Counted from the first letter of the stretch, positions 1 through 11,741 are shown. The stretch: DNA of 60,000 bases from Symbiodinium natans (GCA_905221605.1 CAJNDS010001258.1:374720-434719), one strand, 5' to 3'. The notes: generated from the sequence alone by a model not told the origin. Program-made: numbers and translations.

Positions 1-526
1 CAACCCTAAACCCTAAACCCTAAACCCTAAACCCTAAACCCTGAACCCTGAACCCTGAACCCTGAATCCTAAAGTTCAGGGTTGAGTTGTAAGGGCAGAG
101 GGTGTCATGAAACTGGGGGCAGCGACTCAGACATCAGAGGGAGGTGCCAGAGAGTGTGTTCTTTAGCTTTTTTTTGGCACTGCTAGAAACAGGTAGGGGT
201 TGGAGGCCCAGGGTTGAGGGGTGTCCGATTTGGATTTAGATTTATCTTTGGGGTTTCCGAAAACAGGGATTTATTATTCTTTTTTTTTGGGGGGGGGTGG
301 GGGGGGTCTTACAATCAAGGTTATCTTATCGTTACGGTTGGGAGGCCGGTTATTCTTACACACCGTGAGCCCTAACCCCTAAACCCTAAACCCTAAGCCG
401 TAAGCCCTAAGCCCTAAGCCCTAAGCCCTAAACCCTCAACCCTCAACCCTAAACCCGAAACCCAAAACCCTAAACCCTAAACCCTCCTCCAGCCCATGCC
501 TTGGATCTCCGGCGGTTGCTGCCCAG

Positions 527-579
527 GGCCTGTGCGAGGAGAAGCGGATTATCGGCTTGGGGAGCCGGAAGGCGCCGGG
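527..579 (+). CDS. Exon-like island (GLCEEKRIIGLG)
   Basis: CCCAG acceptor to a GTTTAGG donor formed by the following array. Reads GLCEEKRIIGLGSRKAP. CCCTAAA upstream, TTTAGGG downstream, the arrangement seen at most islands. Confidence 0.42.
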
Positions 580-944
580 GTTTAGGGTTTAGGGTTTAGG
601 GTTTAGGGTTTAGGGTTTAGGGTTCAGCGTTTAGGGTTTTGGGTTTAGGGTTCAAGATCTTGGGTTGAGGGTTTGAGGTGTGGGGGTTTACGGTGTGATT
701 GCCAAGCAGACAAGTTTTCGACCCGGAGCCCGGAGCCGTAAAACCCTCAAACCCTACATCCCTAAAACCTCAACCCTAAAGCCTCAAGAGTGCAGGGTTT
801 AGGGTTCACACAAGGCTTAAGGGTTTCTCGTTTTTCCGGGCGTGTTTAAGATTTAGGGTTTAGGGTTTAGGGTTTAGGGTTTAGGGTTAGCAAGTTAGGC
901 TCTTCGGGCACCCTGGCGCGTGTTGTCCCTCAACCCTAAGAAGC

Positions 945-1110
945 CCTACTTGGAGGTTCATGGTACTTACTAACCAATAATAGCTGTACTTATAAGCCTA
1001 CTTAGAATACCCCCAAAGGGCCTTATAGGGGTTATCCCACTTATAAGTAGGGTTATAAGTTATAAGTACAGTGATAATTGGTTAGTAAGTGCCATGAACC
1101 TTCAAGTAGG
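945..1110. mobile_element. Palindromic MITE-like element, CCTACTTG family
   Basis: Ends CCTACTTGGAGGTTCATGG and its complement, with arms that run nearly to the centre (TTATAAGTAGGGTTATAAG). Copies are at 22553 and 33476. No coding capacity. Confidence 0.82.
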
Positions 1111-1209
1111 ACCCAGAGTAGGCGCTTATTCCCCCTTTTCGGGTTTAGTTTGATGCCCCCTAAACCAAACATGGCACCCTGGTTTATTCCCAAATTACTC
1201 TTGAGTCTG
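1109..1209. mobile_element. Dispersed element, GGACCCAGAGTAGGC ends
   Basis: Starts GGACCCAGAGTAGGC and ends near ACTCTTGAGTCTGG. Related copies at 19373 and 21770. It directly abuts the CCTACTTG element. Confidence 0.5.
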
Positions 1210-1292
1210 GCCTACTTGGAGGTTCATGGGCTGTCAGAAGGTAGTTCTAAGCAGTGAAAGCTGCTCCCAACTACCCCAAGCCCTAAAACCTA

Positions 1293-1552
1293 TTTACCCC
1301 TAAACCCTAAACCCTAAACCCTAAACCCTAAACCCTAAACCCTAAACCCTAAACCCTAAACCCTAAACCCTAAACCCTAAACCCTAAACCCTAAACCCTA
1401 AACCCTAGCTACCCTAAACCCTATTTACCCTAAACCCTAAACCCTAAACCCTATTTACCATTTACCCTAAACCCTAAACCCTAAACCCTAAACCCAAAAC
1501 CCAAAACCCTAAACCCTAAACCCTAAACCCTAAACCCTAAACCCTAAGCCCT
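1293..1552. repeat. CCCTAAA array
   Basis: Near-perfect telomere-type heptamers with a few CCCTATTTA interruptions. It is interior sequence, not a chromosome end, since unrelated DNA lies on both sides. Confidence 0.95.
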
Positions 1553-1948
1553 AAACCCCAAACTACCCGTGCTTGGAGGTTCATGGTGACTTATACCCCC
1601 CCCTCCCCCCAACTCTGAGTCTACTTGTAACCTACTTGGGCGACTTCGGGGGCTTACAAGTGCAGTTAATTTTAACGCTACGCGACCCGCCTCGGCCCGG
1701 CCCAGCGCATCCGCGTGAGCATGGTGACTGGACCCCAAGCAATAAGGGTTGGGTTGAGGGTTTAGGGTTCCGGGTTTATGGTTTATGGTTTGGGGTTTAG
1801 GGTTGAGGGTTAGGATTGAGGGCTTAGGGCTCAAGATTCACGCTGTTGGGGTTTAGGGTTTTCAAGGTTCAAGGCGCAAGGGTGAGGGTTGAGACGGTTC
1901 GGCTTGGATTGATCGTAGGGTTTGGATTGATCGTAGGGTTCGCCAGGC

Positions 1949-2166
1949 GGGGGGGGGGGGGGGGAGGGCATGGGCAGGCAAGGCTTGGTGCTTCGGGCGC
2001 GTTTTTGTCAGGCCAGGGGGGGGGGGGGCAGGGGGGGGGGGGGGGGGGCTGGGGGGGGGGGGTAGGCGGGGGGGGTAGGGGGGGGGGAAGGGGGGGGGTT
2101 TTAGGGGGGCGGTAGGGGGGGTTAGGGGGGGGGGGGGGAGGGGGGGGGCAGGGGGGGGTGGGGGGC
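1949..2166. repeat. Poly-G-rich tract
   Basis: Runs of 5-16 G broken by single A, T or C. It produces long Gly- and Pro-only reading frames on the two strands, which are not genes. Assembly length is unreliable here. Confidence 0.9.
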
Positions 2167-2413
2167 AGAAGGGGTGTGAAGCGAAAAACTGGGGGCGCCC
2201 TGCTGGGGTGGGCTGCATGGCGAGACATCCGCTTGCGGACCCTCCTCTCCTAGGGGGGGTACCCATTTGAAGAAGTGGTTTTGGGTCTGGGGGGAGGATT
2301 TGGAGGGGGGTGCCTGACAACCTACACCTTCGGCCCGAAACCTCGGCGGATATTAGGGTTTAGGTTTAGGGACCCCTTCGATGAATGAGGAGTTGGAGGA
2401 CAATGGCCCGCAG

Positions 2414-2449
2414 AGACTTGGCTCCCGATGGAAGAAGTTGCTTGAGCGG
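2414..2449 (+). CDS. Exon-like island (LGSRWKKLLER)
   Basis: CCGCAG acceptor to GTCAGGG donor, 36 nt, reading RLGSRWKKLLER. TTTAGGG repeats follow directly. Confidence 0.38.
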
Positions 2450-3290
2450 GTCAGGGTTTAGGGTTTAGGGTTTAGGGTTTAGGTTTCAGAGTTTAGGCGC
2501 TTGGTTTCGGGTTTAGAACGCCAGCCCTAAAACCAAACCCTAAACCCCAAACCTCTTAAACCCCAACCCCAAAACCCCTTAACCCTAAACTTTACACCCC
2601 TGAAAACCCCAACGCCCAGAGCTTCCACAAAGCTCAGTGCTTGCGGGATTTCTTGGTCGAGGGGTTCCGCGTTTGGGGTTTTGGGCTTAGGGGGTTTAAG
2701 AGGTTTCAGTGGGTTTAGGGCTTAGAGGTTTCAGTGGGTTAAGGGCTTCGGGGGTTTAGAGTCTCTGACTTTCCTCCTTTATAGGAACAGTTTCTTTTGG
2801 TTGAGAAGTTTGGATCGCGCTATGCAGCCATCAGCCTTTCTAACCTGAACCCGAAACCCTCAGCCCTACCACGGACTTCATGTACCTGTTCTCTGAGTTT
2901 ACAAGGGATCTCGACTATGGGGGGGGGGAGAATGCCCTCAACTGCTAACTCCTAAGCCCCTGCACCCCCAAAGCCCTTAAGACAAGCCCCTACTGCGGCA
3001 AGAAGAGCTAGGACAAAATTTCCTGCCCCTTAGACTTAGACTCCTCCGCTCCCGGAGCAGGTCCTCTGCCGGAACGACTTAGTTCCAAAATGCACATGCA
3101 TATTCCATTGGTTGGTCTTAATAGTGATTTTTATAACAACTGATATGTTAATATATGTGGAGATAAACCTTGATTTATAAAGCTACATAAAATGTTTGTA
3201 GTAGAAGACCGGCCCGACGATTTCCTCCGCTCTAGCCCGGCTGGGATGTAAAAAACACATATTTCTGGGGCCTCCACTGTCCTCCGAAAT

Positions 3291-3522
3291 ACCCTAAACC
3301 CTAAACCCTAAACCCTAAACCCTAAACCCTAAACCCTAAACCCTAAACCCTAAACCCTAAACCCTAAACCCTAAACCCTAAACCCTAAAACCTAACCACC
3401 TAACCCTAAACCCTAAACCCTAAACCCTAAACCCTAAACCCTAAACCCTAAACCCTAAACCCTAAACCCTAAACCCTAAACCCTAAACTCTAAACCCTAA
3501 ACCCTAAACCTCTAAACCCTAA
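3291..3522. repeat. CCCTAAA array
   Basis: About 30 heptamers with few substitutions. Confidence 0.95.
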
Positions 3523-3654
3523 GATTTTCAGGAGTGGCCAAAACTTGATTCCTGGTGATGCAAGGCCCCTCAAGCCCTAGACCATAGACAGCCCCAAACC
3601 GCAAACCCTGCACCCTAAACACCTAACCCAAAAGCCCAAACCCCAAGCCCTAAG

Positions 3655-4001
3655 CCCCAAATCCCAAACCCCAAACCCAAACCCCAAACCCCAAACCCCA
3701 AACCCCAAACCCCAAACCCCAAACCCCAAACCCCAAACCCCAAACCCCATCCCCAACCCCAAACCCAAACCCCCAACCCCAAACCCCAAACCCCAAACCC
3801 CAACCCCAAACCCCAACCCAAACCCCAACCCCACCCAAAACCCCAAACCCCAAACCCCAACCCCCACCCCCAAACCCCACACCCCAACCCCAAACCCCAA
3901 CCCAAACCCCAAACACCAAACCCCAAACCCCAACCCCAAACCCCAAACCCCAAACCCCAAACCCCAAACCCCAAACCCCAAACCCCAAACCCCAAACCCC
4001 C
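3655..4001. repeat. CCCCAAA variant array
   Basis: Homogeneous for the CCCCAAA variant with occasional 6-mers. The frames it opens read GFGVWGL in repetition and are not genes. Confidence 0.95.
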
Positions 4002-4844
4002 AAACCCTGAACCCTGCACACAAGCCGACACGCTGAAACCCTAAACCCTAAACCCAAAACCCCAAAACCCTCTAACCCCTGACCCCTAACCCCGAACCCC
4101 TACCCCCGAATCCCTAATCCCCAAACCCCAAAACCCTCGACCCTAAACCCTAAGCCCCTAACCCCTGACCCCTAACCCCTAATCCCTTATGCCTAAACCC
4201 TAAACCCTAAACCTTAAACCCTAACCCCTAATCCCGAAACCCTAAACCCTGAACCCTAAATCCTAAATACTAAATCTTAAGTCCTAAACCCTAAACCCTA
4301 AACCCTAAACCCTAACCCCTAAACCCTAGACCCTAAACCCTAAACCCTAAACCCTAAACCCAAGCCCAAACCCTGAAACCTGAGCCGACCTGTCTCCAAG
4401 TCAAATCAACGAAGTGGCCTTCTATGTCGGGACCTGGCTGCGGGCTTTGGGGTTTAGGGCTAGGGTTTAGGGTTTAGGGTTTAGGGTTTAGGGTTTAGGG
4501 TTTAGGGTTTAGGGATTAGGGTTTAGGGTTTAGGGTTTAGGGCTTGGAGTTTAGGGTTTCGGGCCTTGAGCGTGTCTGGGTTTTTCTTCCTTGCCGTGTG
4601 CCCTGCACAGGAACGAGGATGCTTGCATTCCTTACATGGGGGGCTGTGGGGGTTCTCCAAAGTAGGGCCCCCCTGTTGGGGTGAGCTCTTGTAAGGGTTT
4701 GGGTTTGTGCTCTTGGGGGCCTTTTGGGGGCCTTCTAGGGAGTCATGGATCTTGCGGGGATTTTGGACAAAAAAGGTTCCCTGCAGCACAAGGATCTAGC
4801 TTTGCACAAGCTTGTTGTTGCTGCTACATCCTGCAATCAATGCC

Positions 4845-5340
4845 CCTAAACCCTAAACCCTAAACCCTAAACCCTAAACCCTAAACCCTAAACCCTAAAC
4901 CCTAAACCCTAAACCCTAAACCCTAAACCCTAAACCCTAAAGCCTAAACCCTACATAAACCCTACGTAAACCCTACGTAAACCCTACCTAAACCCTACCT
5001 AAACCCTACCTAAACCCTGCGTAAACCCGACGTAAACCCGACGTAAACCCTAAACCCTAAACCCTAAACCCTAAACCCTAAACCCTAAACCCTAAACCCT
5101 AAACCCTAAACCCTAAACCCTAAACCCTAAACCCTAAACCTAACCCTAAACCCTAAACCCTAAACCCTAAACCCTAAACCCTAAACCCTAAACCCTAAAC
5201 CCTAAACCCTAAACCCTAAACCCTAAACCCTAAACCCTAAACCCTAAACCCTAAACCCTAAACCCTAACCCTAAATACTAAACCCTAAACCCTAAACCCT
5301 AAACCCTAAACCCTAAACCCTAAACCCTAAACCCTAAACT
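4845..5340. repeat. CCCTAAA array with CCCTACGTAAA block
   Basis: Long CCCTAAA runs surround a block (4950-5048) of longer units of the type ACCCTACGTAA/ACCCTACCTAA. A variant unit was amplified inside the array. Confidence 0.92.
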
Positions 5341-5373
5341 CTAATGAAACCCGACACCTTTCAAACCCTGCAG

Positions 5374-5439
5374 GAAGCTCGACATCGACGAGAGCAATGT
5401 CGACCAGCTCAGGGAGCGAACCGGTCTGGCGCGGAAGGG
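5374..5439 (+). CDS. Exon (KLDIDESNVDQLRER)
   Basis: CTGCAG acceptor, GTCTCA donor. Reads KLDIDESNVDQLRERTGLAR, acidic and helical with clear coding bias. The long CCCTAAA array (5045-5340) lies upstream and about 460 bp of TTTAGGG/TTCAGGG downstream. Protein not recognised. Confidence 0.58.
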
Positions 5440-5445
5440 GTCTCA

Positions 5446-5904
5446 GGGTTCAGGGATTTTGGGTCTCAGGGTTCAGGGATTTTTGGGATTAGGGTTTAGG
5501 GCTCAGGGCTTTTGGGATTAGGGTTTAGGGTTTAGGGTTTAGGGCTTTGGGGCTTTAGGGCTTTAGGGTCTCAGGGTTCAGGGATGTTGGGATTTAGGGT
5601 TCAGGGCTTTAGGGATTTTGGGCTTTAGGGCTTTTGGGATTTTAGGGTTTAGGGCTTTAGGGTTCAGGGCTTTAGGGTTTAGGGTTTAGGGCTTTAGGGC
5701 GTTTGGGATTTTCGGGTTTAGGGCTTTAGGGCTTTAGGGTTTAGGGCTTTAGGGTTCAGGGCTTTAGGGTTTAGGGCTTAGGGCTTTAGGGTCTAGGGCT
5801 TTAGGGTTTAGGGCTTTAGGGTTTAGGGTTTAGGGTTCAGGGCTTTAGGCTTTTAGGGTTTAGGGCTTAGGGCTTAGGGTTCAGGGCTTTAGGCTTTAGG
5901 GTTT
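5446..5904. repeat. Degenerate TTTAGGG/TTCAGGG array
   Basis: Mixed heptamers and 8-mers (TTTAGGG, TTCAGGG, CTTTAGGG) on the G-rich strand, immediately downstream of the exon at 5374. Confidence 0.92.
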
Positions 5905-5905
5905 A

Positions 5906-6034
5906 GGGGCCCAAAACACCACATAAACACAAGAATTTTGCAGACATGGCTTCCCCGCATCGCACCCTTACAGGGGCGCTTCTACACCAATAGTAGGATC
6001 CTTATTCTTATGTTTATGTGGCTTGTTGGGCCCC
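5906..6034. mobile_element. MITE-like palindromic element, GGGGCCCAA ends
   Basis: Imperfect terminal inverted repeats of about 30 bp: GGGGCCCAA...CACATAAACACAAGAAT on the left and its near complement ending TTGTTGGGCCCC on the right. No coding capacity. Confidence 0.72.
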
Positions 6035-6273
6035 TACCACCGCCGGCACCCCCTCTGGTTTGGGGGTACTATAGGGGTCGGAATAATTACTGCTAGTATC
6101 CCTTATGGTCCGTACATAAGCAACCCTCACCAAAACCCTTTTCTTCTCCTAAAGACCCTTATACTAGGGTGTAGGGAATTTAGGGTTTAGGGCGTAGGGA
6201 TTAGGCTGTTATTGGGGCCCAGTGTTTAGGGACCTCAACTAAACCCCAAACTCTAGGGTTGGGGGCTGCGCAG

Positions 6274-6355
6274 AAACTGGGCCTGTAGACGGTATGCAGC
6301 AGTTGCCGCAGAGAAAGCTCAAGGCTTTTCCAAGATTTTGCGGCTCGGGCTTTGG
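6274..6355 (+). CDS. Exon (YAAVAAEKAQGFSKILRLG)
   Basis: GCGCAG acceptor to GTCCGG donor, 82 nt. Contains YAAVAAEKAQGFSKILRLG. An internal TGCAG at 6303 could be the true acceptor. The CCCTAAG array begins 37 bases after the donor. Confidence 0.48.
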
Positions 6356-6391
6356 GTCCGGGCAGCTCTTCTTACTAAAGATGAACGGAGC

Positions 6392-6497
6392 CCTAAACCC
6401 TAAGCCCTAAGCCCTAAGCCCTAAGCCCTAAGCCCTAAGCCCTAAGCCCTAAGCCCTAAGCCCTAAGCCCTAAGCCCTAAGCCCTAAGCCCTAAACC
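6392..6497. repeat. CCCTAAG variant array
   Basis: Homogeneous CCCTAAG heptamers, ending in two CCCTAAA units beside the large element. Confidence 0.95.
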
Positions 6498-6504
6498 CTA
6501 AACT

Positions 6505-8500
6505 AAGTGAGGGGTCGCTTCCGTCGAGCGACAGACCCCGAACGCTCGGCCGAGGGCCTTACAGCCCGAGCGCCCAAGCGAAAAGAGAAACGGAAAGGTG
6601 AGGGTTAAGCCTCACCGTCTGTCCTGGACAGGCCAACGGACATCGGCCTTTTTTACGACAACGTCAGTACTCGGCTAAGGGATGGCCGGCACCCAGACCA
6701 CCTTTAGCGTAGCTAAAGTATAACCCCAAATCGTAACCCTTTGCCTCTGGAGGTGGTTCAGGGTTTTGGGTTCAGGGTTTGTCGGGCCCCCCCCCCGGGG
6801 GCCCTCTGGTCCCTGGTAGCTGGATTCCTGGACCAGGAGGCTGGCGAGGGGTCCAGGCAGGCTGGTTGCTCAATTTCGTGATTTTGGGGGCTTTTCACGG
6901 ATTTCCAGGCCCCGGGTCCGGGCCAAGGGCCCCCCGGGCCAAGGGCCCCCCGAACCAAGGGCCCCCCGCCCCCGGGCCAAGGGCCCCCGGCCAAGGGCCC
7001 CCGGGCCAAGGGCCCCCCCGGGCCAAGGGCCAGGGGTTCCGGGCCAAGGGCTCCCAGGGCCAAGGGCCTTCCGGGGCAAGGGCCCCGCCGGGCCAAGGGC
7101 CCCTCGGGCCAAGGGCCCCCCGCGGTCAAGGGGCTTCTGGGCTAAGGGTCTCCCGTTCCAAGGAACCCCCCGGACCAAAACCTTCCGGGCGAAGGGCCCC
7201 CAGGACAGGGAAGGCCCCCTCGGGCCAAGGGCCCCCGGACCAAGGGCCCCCCGGGCCAAGGGCCCCCCCGGCCAAGCGCCCCGGGCCAAGGGCCCCCCGA
7301 CCCAAGGAGGGGCCCCCCGGGCCAAGGGCCCCCCCCGGGCCAAGGCCCCCCCCCGCCAAGGGTCCTTTGAGCCAAGGGCCCCCCGCCCCCCGGGCCAAGG
7401 GGCCCCCGGACCAAGACCCCTGAGTCAAGGACCCCCAACCAAGGGCCTAACCCTGCCAAGGGCCCCCCCCAAAAAGGGCTCGGCCAAGGGCCTAGGAAGC
7501 CCCCAAGAGGCGCCAAGAGCCACCAAAAGCTTCAAAAGGCCCACTAAAAGAAGGGGGACCACAAGATTTGTCCGTGCCCACAATGAGAATATTGAAAACA
7601 TTGTTTTTAGGCACCCCTGCCCGCATTTTAGTATTGAAATCGATGGCTCCCCCTAAATCGGGGACCTCTACGGGCCCACGTGCCGAAGGCCCGAAAAGGA
7701 CCGAAACTACCCCGAACCCCAGCCTAAACCCTGACACCGCAAAACCCTACGACGGCCTTCAAGCAAATAAGGGCCTCTACGGGCCCTAACGTGCCGAAGG
7801 CCCGAAAAGGGCCGAGGCTACCCCGAACCCCAGCTTAAACCCTAACACCGCAAAACCCTACGAAGGCCTTCAAGCAAATAAGGGCCTCTACGGGCCCTAA
7901 CTTGCCGAAGGCCCGAAAAGGGCCGAGGCTACCCCGAACCCGAGCTTAAACCCTAGCGATTGAAAGACTCATTGGCGAAAAATTCATTAATAGGTTCCCT
8001 GACCTTTAAATGAATAAAGCCTCTACGGCCCCTGACACGCCGAAGGTCCGAACAAGGCCCCGAGAGACCCCAAGAGCCACCAAAATACTTCAAAAGGCTT
8101 CAAAAGGCCCCCTAAAAGAAGGGGGACCCCAGGATGCCCGTACCCGCAATGAAAAATGCGATTTTTTGGTAGTGAAATCGATGCTTAATTGAGGCCCTTA
8201 AAGAAGGGGAATCCAAAAGCAGACACAAAGGGTTTCCCTGACCTTCAAATAAATAAGGGCCTCTACGGGCCCTGACACGCCGAAGGCCCGAAAAGGGCCG
8301 AGGCTACCCCCAACCCCAGCTTAAACCCTAACAGCGCAACTTTAAAAACATCAAAGCAAGCATCAGAGCACAAGAAAGTAAATTCCATAAACCCTAAACC
8401 CTAATAGAGTATAGTTTGGGTGGCCGGGGTGGGTTGACGGGCAACGCGAGCGCGCGGCCCGGGGTGTTTCACACCCGAGCGCGCGCCCTCCCCTGACACA
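6505..8500. mobile_element. Large non-autonomous transposon-like element, copy 1
   Basis: One end (6505-6715) and the other (8403-8500) recur, inverted, at 37425-37627 and 36479-36580, which defines the element. Inside are a GGGCCAAGGGCCCC minisatellite (6900-7480) and three or four tandem blocks of about 105 bp (7640-7975, 8250-8335) containing GCCCGAAAAGGGCCGAGGCT. No transposase frame was found. The outermost bases are only weakly inverted (GTGAGGGG versus GTCAGGGG), so the class is unknown. Confidence 0.72.
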
Positions 8501-8593
8501 CCCTAAACCCTAAACCCTAAACCCTAAACCCTAAACCCTAAACCCTAACATGCGGACAATGTCGGCGAGGCTGGAACGCGGCCGGGTCTGCAG

Positions 8594-8648
8594 GAACGAG
8601 CGCACGACCGTGGGGTGGCCTTCGACCTCGGACGAAGTGATGGCCTGG
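8594..8648 (+). CDS. Exon (NERTTVGWPSTSDEVMAW)
   Basis: CTGCAG acceptor to GTCATT donor. Reads NERTTVGWPSTSDEVMAW. The frame is open upstream to an ATG at 8550, so an initial exon is an alternative. Seven CCCTAAA-type units precede it and TTTAGGG follows. Confidence 0.52.
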
Positions 8649-9137
8649 GTCATTCCTGGGTAGTTTAGGGTTTAGGGTTTAGGGTTTAGGGTTTAGGGTT
8701 TAGGGTTTAGGGTTTAGGGCTATCTACGGCCATTTAGGGGGGGGAAACCTAGGGTTTAGGGTTTGGGGAAACCTAGGGTTTAGGGTTTAGGGTTTTAGGG
8801 TTAGTAGAGAAACCCATGATCATCTATGGCCAAGAATCCAACGGGAGATGTAAACTGTACCCGAAACGCCTGCCATAAACCCGGAACCCTAAAACCCCAA
8901 CCCTAAAACCCCAACCCTAAAACCCCAAACCCTAAAACGCCTAACCCTAGACCCCAAACCCTAAAACCCCAAGCCCTAAACCTCAAGCCCTAAACCCTAA
9001 ACACCTAACCCTAAACCCCAAACCCGAAACCCCAAACCCCAAACCCGAAACCCTAAACCTTAAAACCCCCAAGACCCTAAAAAAAAAACCAAACCCCAAA
9101 CCCTCCTCAACCCTCAACCGCCTGGGTCTCTGCGCAG

Positions 9138-9173
9138 GCCGAGGTGGACGACCTGAAGGAAGAGTCTCGGCCG
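9138..9173 (+). CDS. Exon (AEVDDLKEESRP)
   Basis: GCGCAG acceptor to GTCCTG donor, 36 nt, phase 0 to 0, reading AEVDDLKEESRP. Charged and helical. The preceding exon candidate ends in phase 0, so they could join. Confidence 0.52.
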
Positions 9174-10124
9174 GTCCTGGACAAGACTCGGATGTTTTTT
9201 TGTGGGTTGTGTGGTGTTGGGGTTTAGGGTGTAGGGTTAGGGTTTAGGGTTTAGGGTTTAGGGTTTAGGGTCTAGGGTTTAGGGTTTAGGGTTTAGGGTT
9301 TAGGGTTTAGGGTTTAGGGTGTAGGGTTTGGGGTTTAGGGTTTAGGGTTTTGGGTTTAGGGTTTAGGGCATGGTTTTTGCTTATTGGGTTTACGGGGGTT
9401 ACTAGGACCCAGAGGAGCCCCCCAACTCCCTTTTTCAGGGTTTAGGTTCCCTGATGAACCCCTTAACCCTAAACCCTAAACCCTAAAACCTAAACCCGAA
9501 ACCCTCAACCCTCAACCCTGAACCCTAAACCCTAAACCCTAAACCCTAAACCCTAAGCCAAAAGAAGTGCCTCCTTTTCTTCTAGTACGTGGGTGTCAGA
9601 GGGTTTTAAGGGTCATCCAGAGGCTGAGATCTTTTCTGGCTTTGGGGTTCAGGGTTTGGGGTTTAAGGGTTTGGGGTTTCGGATTTGAGGGGTTTCGGTT
9701 AGGGTTCTAGACGTTTCTTGCTGAACCTCAGGGTATATGAGACAGGGTTTATGTAAGCGTTCTTGGTGAGTGCAATTCATGGTTCCTTAACTCTTGCGGA
9801 TGCTCGCAAAAAAAAAACCCTGCCGCATGTGCTTCAGGCTTAGGGGTCTAGGCATTTGCAGTCTAGGGGTTAACGGGTTTGCTGGTTTAGGGTTTAGGGG
9901 TGTTCGGGCATCTTGGTCGTCTCTATTTATCCTAAACCTAAACCCTAAACCCCAACCCCTAAACCCCAAACCCCTAAACCCCAAGCGCTTGCCCTAAACC
10001 CGAAACCCTAAACCCTAAACCCTAAACCCTAAACCCTAAACCCTAAACCCTAAACCCCAACCCCTAAACCCCAAACCCTAAACCCGAAACCCTAGACCCT
10101 AGACCCTTTCAATGGGTTCCTCAG

Positions 10125-10173
10125 AGCAGCAATGAGGAGCTCCGGGAGCGGATCCACGAATGCCCTGCCCCCG
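10125..10173 (+). CDS. Exon (SSNEELRERIHECPAP)
   Basis: CCTCAG acceptor; reads SSNEELRERIHECPAP. Ends at a GC donor (GCGTTT) or a GT donor two bases on. C-rich arrays upstream, TTTAGGG downstream. It could follow the exon at 9138-9173 in phase. Confidence 0.52.
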
Positions 10174-10320
10174 GCGTTTGCTTCTTTTCATGCTTTTTTG
10201 GGGGTTGAGGATTTAGGGTTTAGGGTTTAGGGTTTAGGGTTTAGGGTTTAGGGTTTGGGGTTTAGGGTTTAGGGTTTGGGGCTAAGGGTTGAGGGTTCGA
10301 AGCCTTAGGCTCTAAAGCCC

Positions 10321-10582
10321 TCAACCCCTCCACCCCTTCACCACTCCACCCCTCAACTCACCACCACCCCTCCACCCACCCTGCCACCCACCCGACCACC
10401 CTTCCACCACCCTTCCACCACCCTTCCACCACCCTTCCACCACCCTTCCACCACCCCTCCACCACCCCCACCACCCCTCCACCACTCCCACCACCCCTCC
10501 ACCACCCCTCCACCCCTCCACCCCTCAACCACCCTTCCACCCCTCCACCACCCCTCCACCACCCCTCCACCACCCTCCACCT
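10321..10582. repeat. CCACCCCTCCA minisatellite
   Basis: Imperfect units of CCACCCTTCCA/CCACCCCTCCA. The reverse strand reads as WWRGGG-like peptide, not a gene. Confidence 0.92.
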
Positions 10583-10642
10583 CAACCCCAAATCCAAGAA
10601 TGAAAACTCAAGCGAGGGAAAACGCTAAACCCTGAGTTGCAG

Positions 10643-10730
10643 GTTCCGGAGCGACCATGCGGGGGAGGAGCAGTTGAAGAGTGGGCTAGAGTGTGGCGTC
10701 CTACGAAGCTACAAAGGACTTTACTCGCCT
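10643..10730 (+). CDS. Exon-like island, two open frames
   Basis: TTGCAG acceptor, GTGGTAC possible donor. One frame gives VPERPCGGGAVEEWARVW, another FRSDHAGEEQLKSGLECG followed by LRSYKGLYSP. The latter is the more protein-like. Preceded by the CCACCCCTCCA minisatellite. Confidence 0.4.
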
Positions 10731-11243
10731 GTGGTACTCACCCCTCCCCTTCCCACCAAGAAAAACACAGCAAAGCAAACACCATGTTGCCCCCACCAAG
10801 GAATCGACCACAACAGCAAATCTTAAGCCTCTGAAGCTTTCGGAATAAAGCACCCTGAATCTCGAGCTTGGTTGAGGGTTTAGGGGTTAGGGGGTTTAGG
10901 GGTTTAGGGGTTTAGGGGTCGAGGGGGGTTTAGGGGTCTAGGGGTTTAGGGGTGTAGGGGTGGGGTTACGGGGTTTAGGGGTTTACGGGTCTAGGGGTTC
11001 AGGGGTTAGGGGGTTTAGGGGTTTACGGGTCTAGGGGTTCAGGCGTTAGGGGTTTGGGGGTTTATGGGTTTAGGGGTTAGGAGGGGTGTAGGGGTGTAGG
11101 GTTGAGGGCTCAAAGTGTATAAGGACCTACCTACATGGTAACCCCCTAATTCGACTGGGCCAGGCAGCTTAAGGCGCCCCAAAGTCAGCTTAGGCCCAAC
11201 CTGCAGAAAGAGTTTCCTGTTGAACCCGGGTGCCTTGGGTTAA

Positions 11244-11345
11244 ATGGGTAGCTCTCTGAATTAGACTTCTTTTAAGGGTGCCGTACTAAAGAAAAAGTAT
11301 GTAGATGGGACCCCACAAGCAGCCTTAATTTAGAGAACTGCCCAT
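11244..11345. mobile_element. MITE-like element, ATGGGTAGCTCTCTGAATTA ends
   Basis: Left end ATGGGTAGCTCTCTGAATTA, right end TAATTTAGAGAACTGCCCAT, imperfect inverted repeats of about 20 bp. Single copy in the window. Confidence 0.68.
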
Positions 11346-11741
11346 ATGTTTCATTTCACCTTATTTGGGTTGTGGAGGATCTTGTTTACAGAGCCCGGAA
11401 CCACGAGTACTAGGTAGAGGTCTAGCTTAACCGTCCCGCCTTAAACCCCAAACCCTAAGCCCTAAACCCTGCGTACCCTAAACCCCAAACCCCAAGCCCT
11501 TTCCCCCCAAAATTTCTTAAACCCTAAGCCCCAAACCCCAAAAACCCCAAACCCCAAACCCCCAAACCCCAAATACTAAACCCTAAACCCTAAACCCTAA
11601 ACCCTAAACCCTAAACCCTAAACCCTAAACCCTAAACCCTAAACCCTAAACCCTAAACCCTAAACCTTAAACCCTAAACCTGAACCCTAAACCCCTAAAC
11701 CCTAAACCCGGGAAGCGTTCGACAGGCCACATCTTGCGCAG

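Noticed and set aside
1-60. Chromosome end (true telomere) at the left edge
   Set aside because: CCCTAAA repeats at base 1 are short and change to CCCTGAA at once, and equal or longer arrays occur throughout. Nothing distinguishes this edge.
3577-4057. Long glycine/tryptophan/phenylalanine-rich open frames on the minus strand
   Set aside because: They are translations of CCCCAAA heptamers, open in all three frames because the unit has no stop.
6758-7516. Proline/glycine-rich frames such as GPRAKGPP
   Set aside because: Products of the GGGCCAAGGGCCCC minisatellite, open on both strands.
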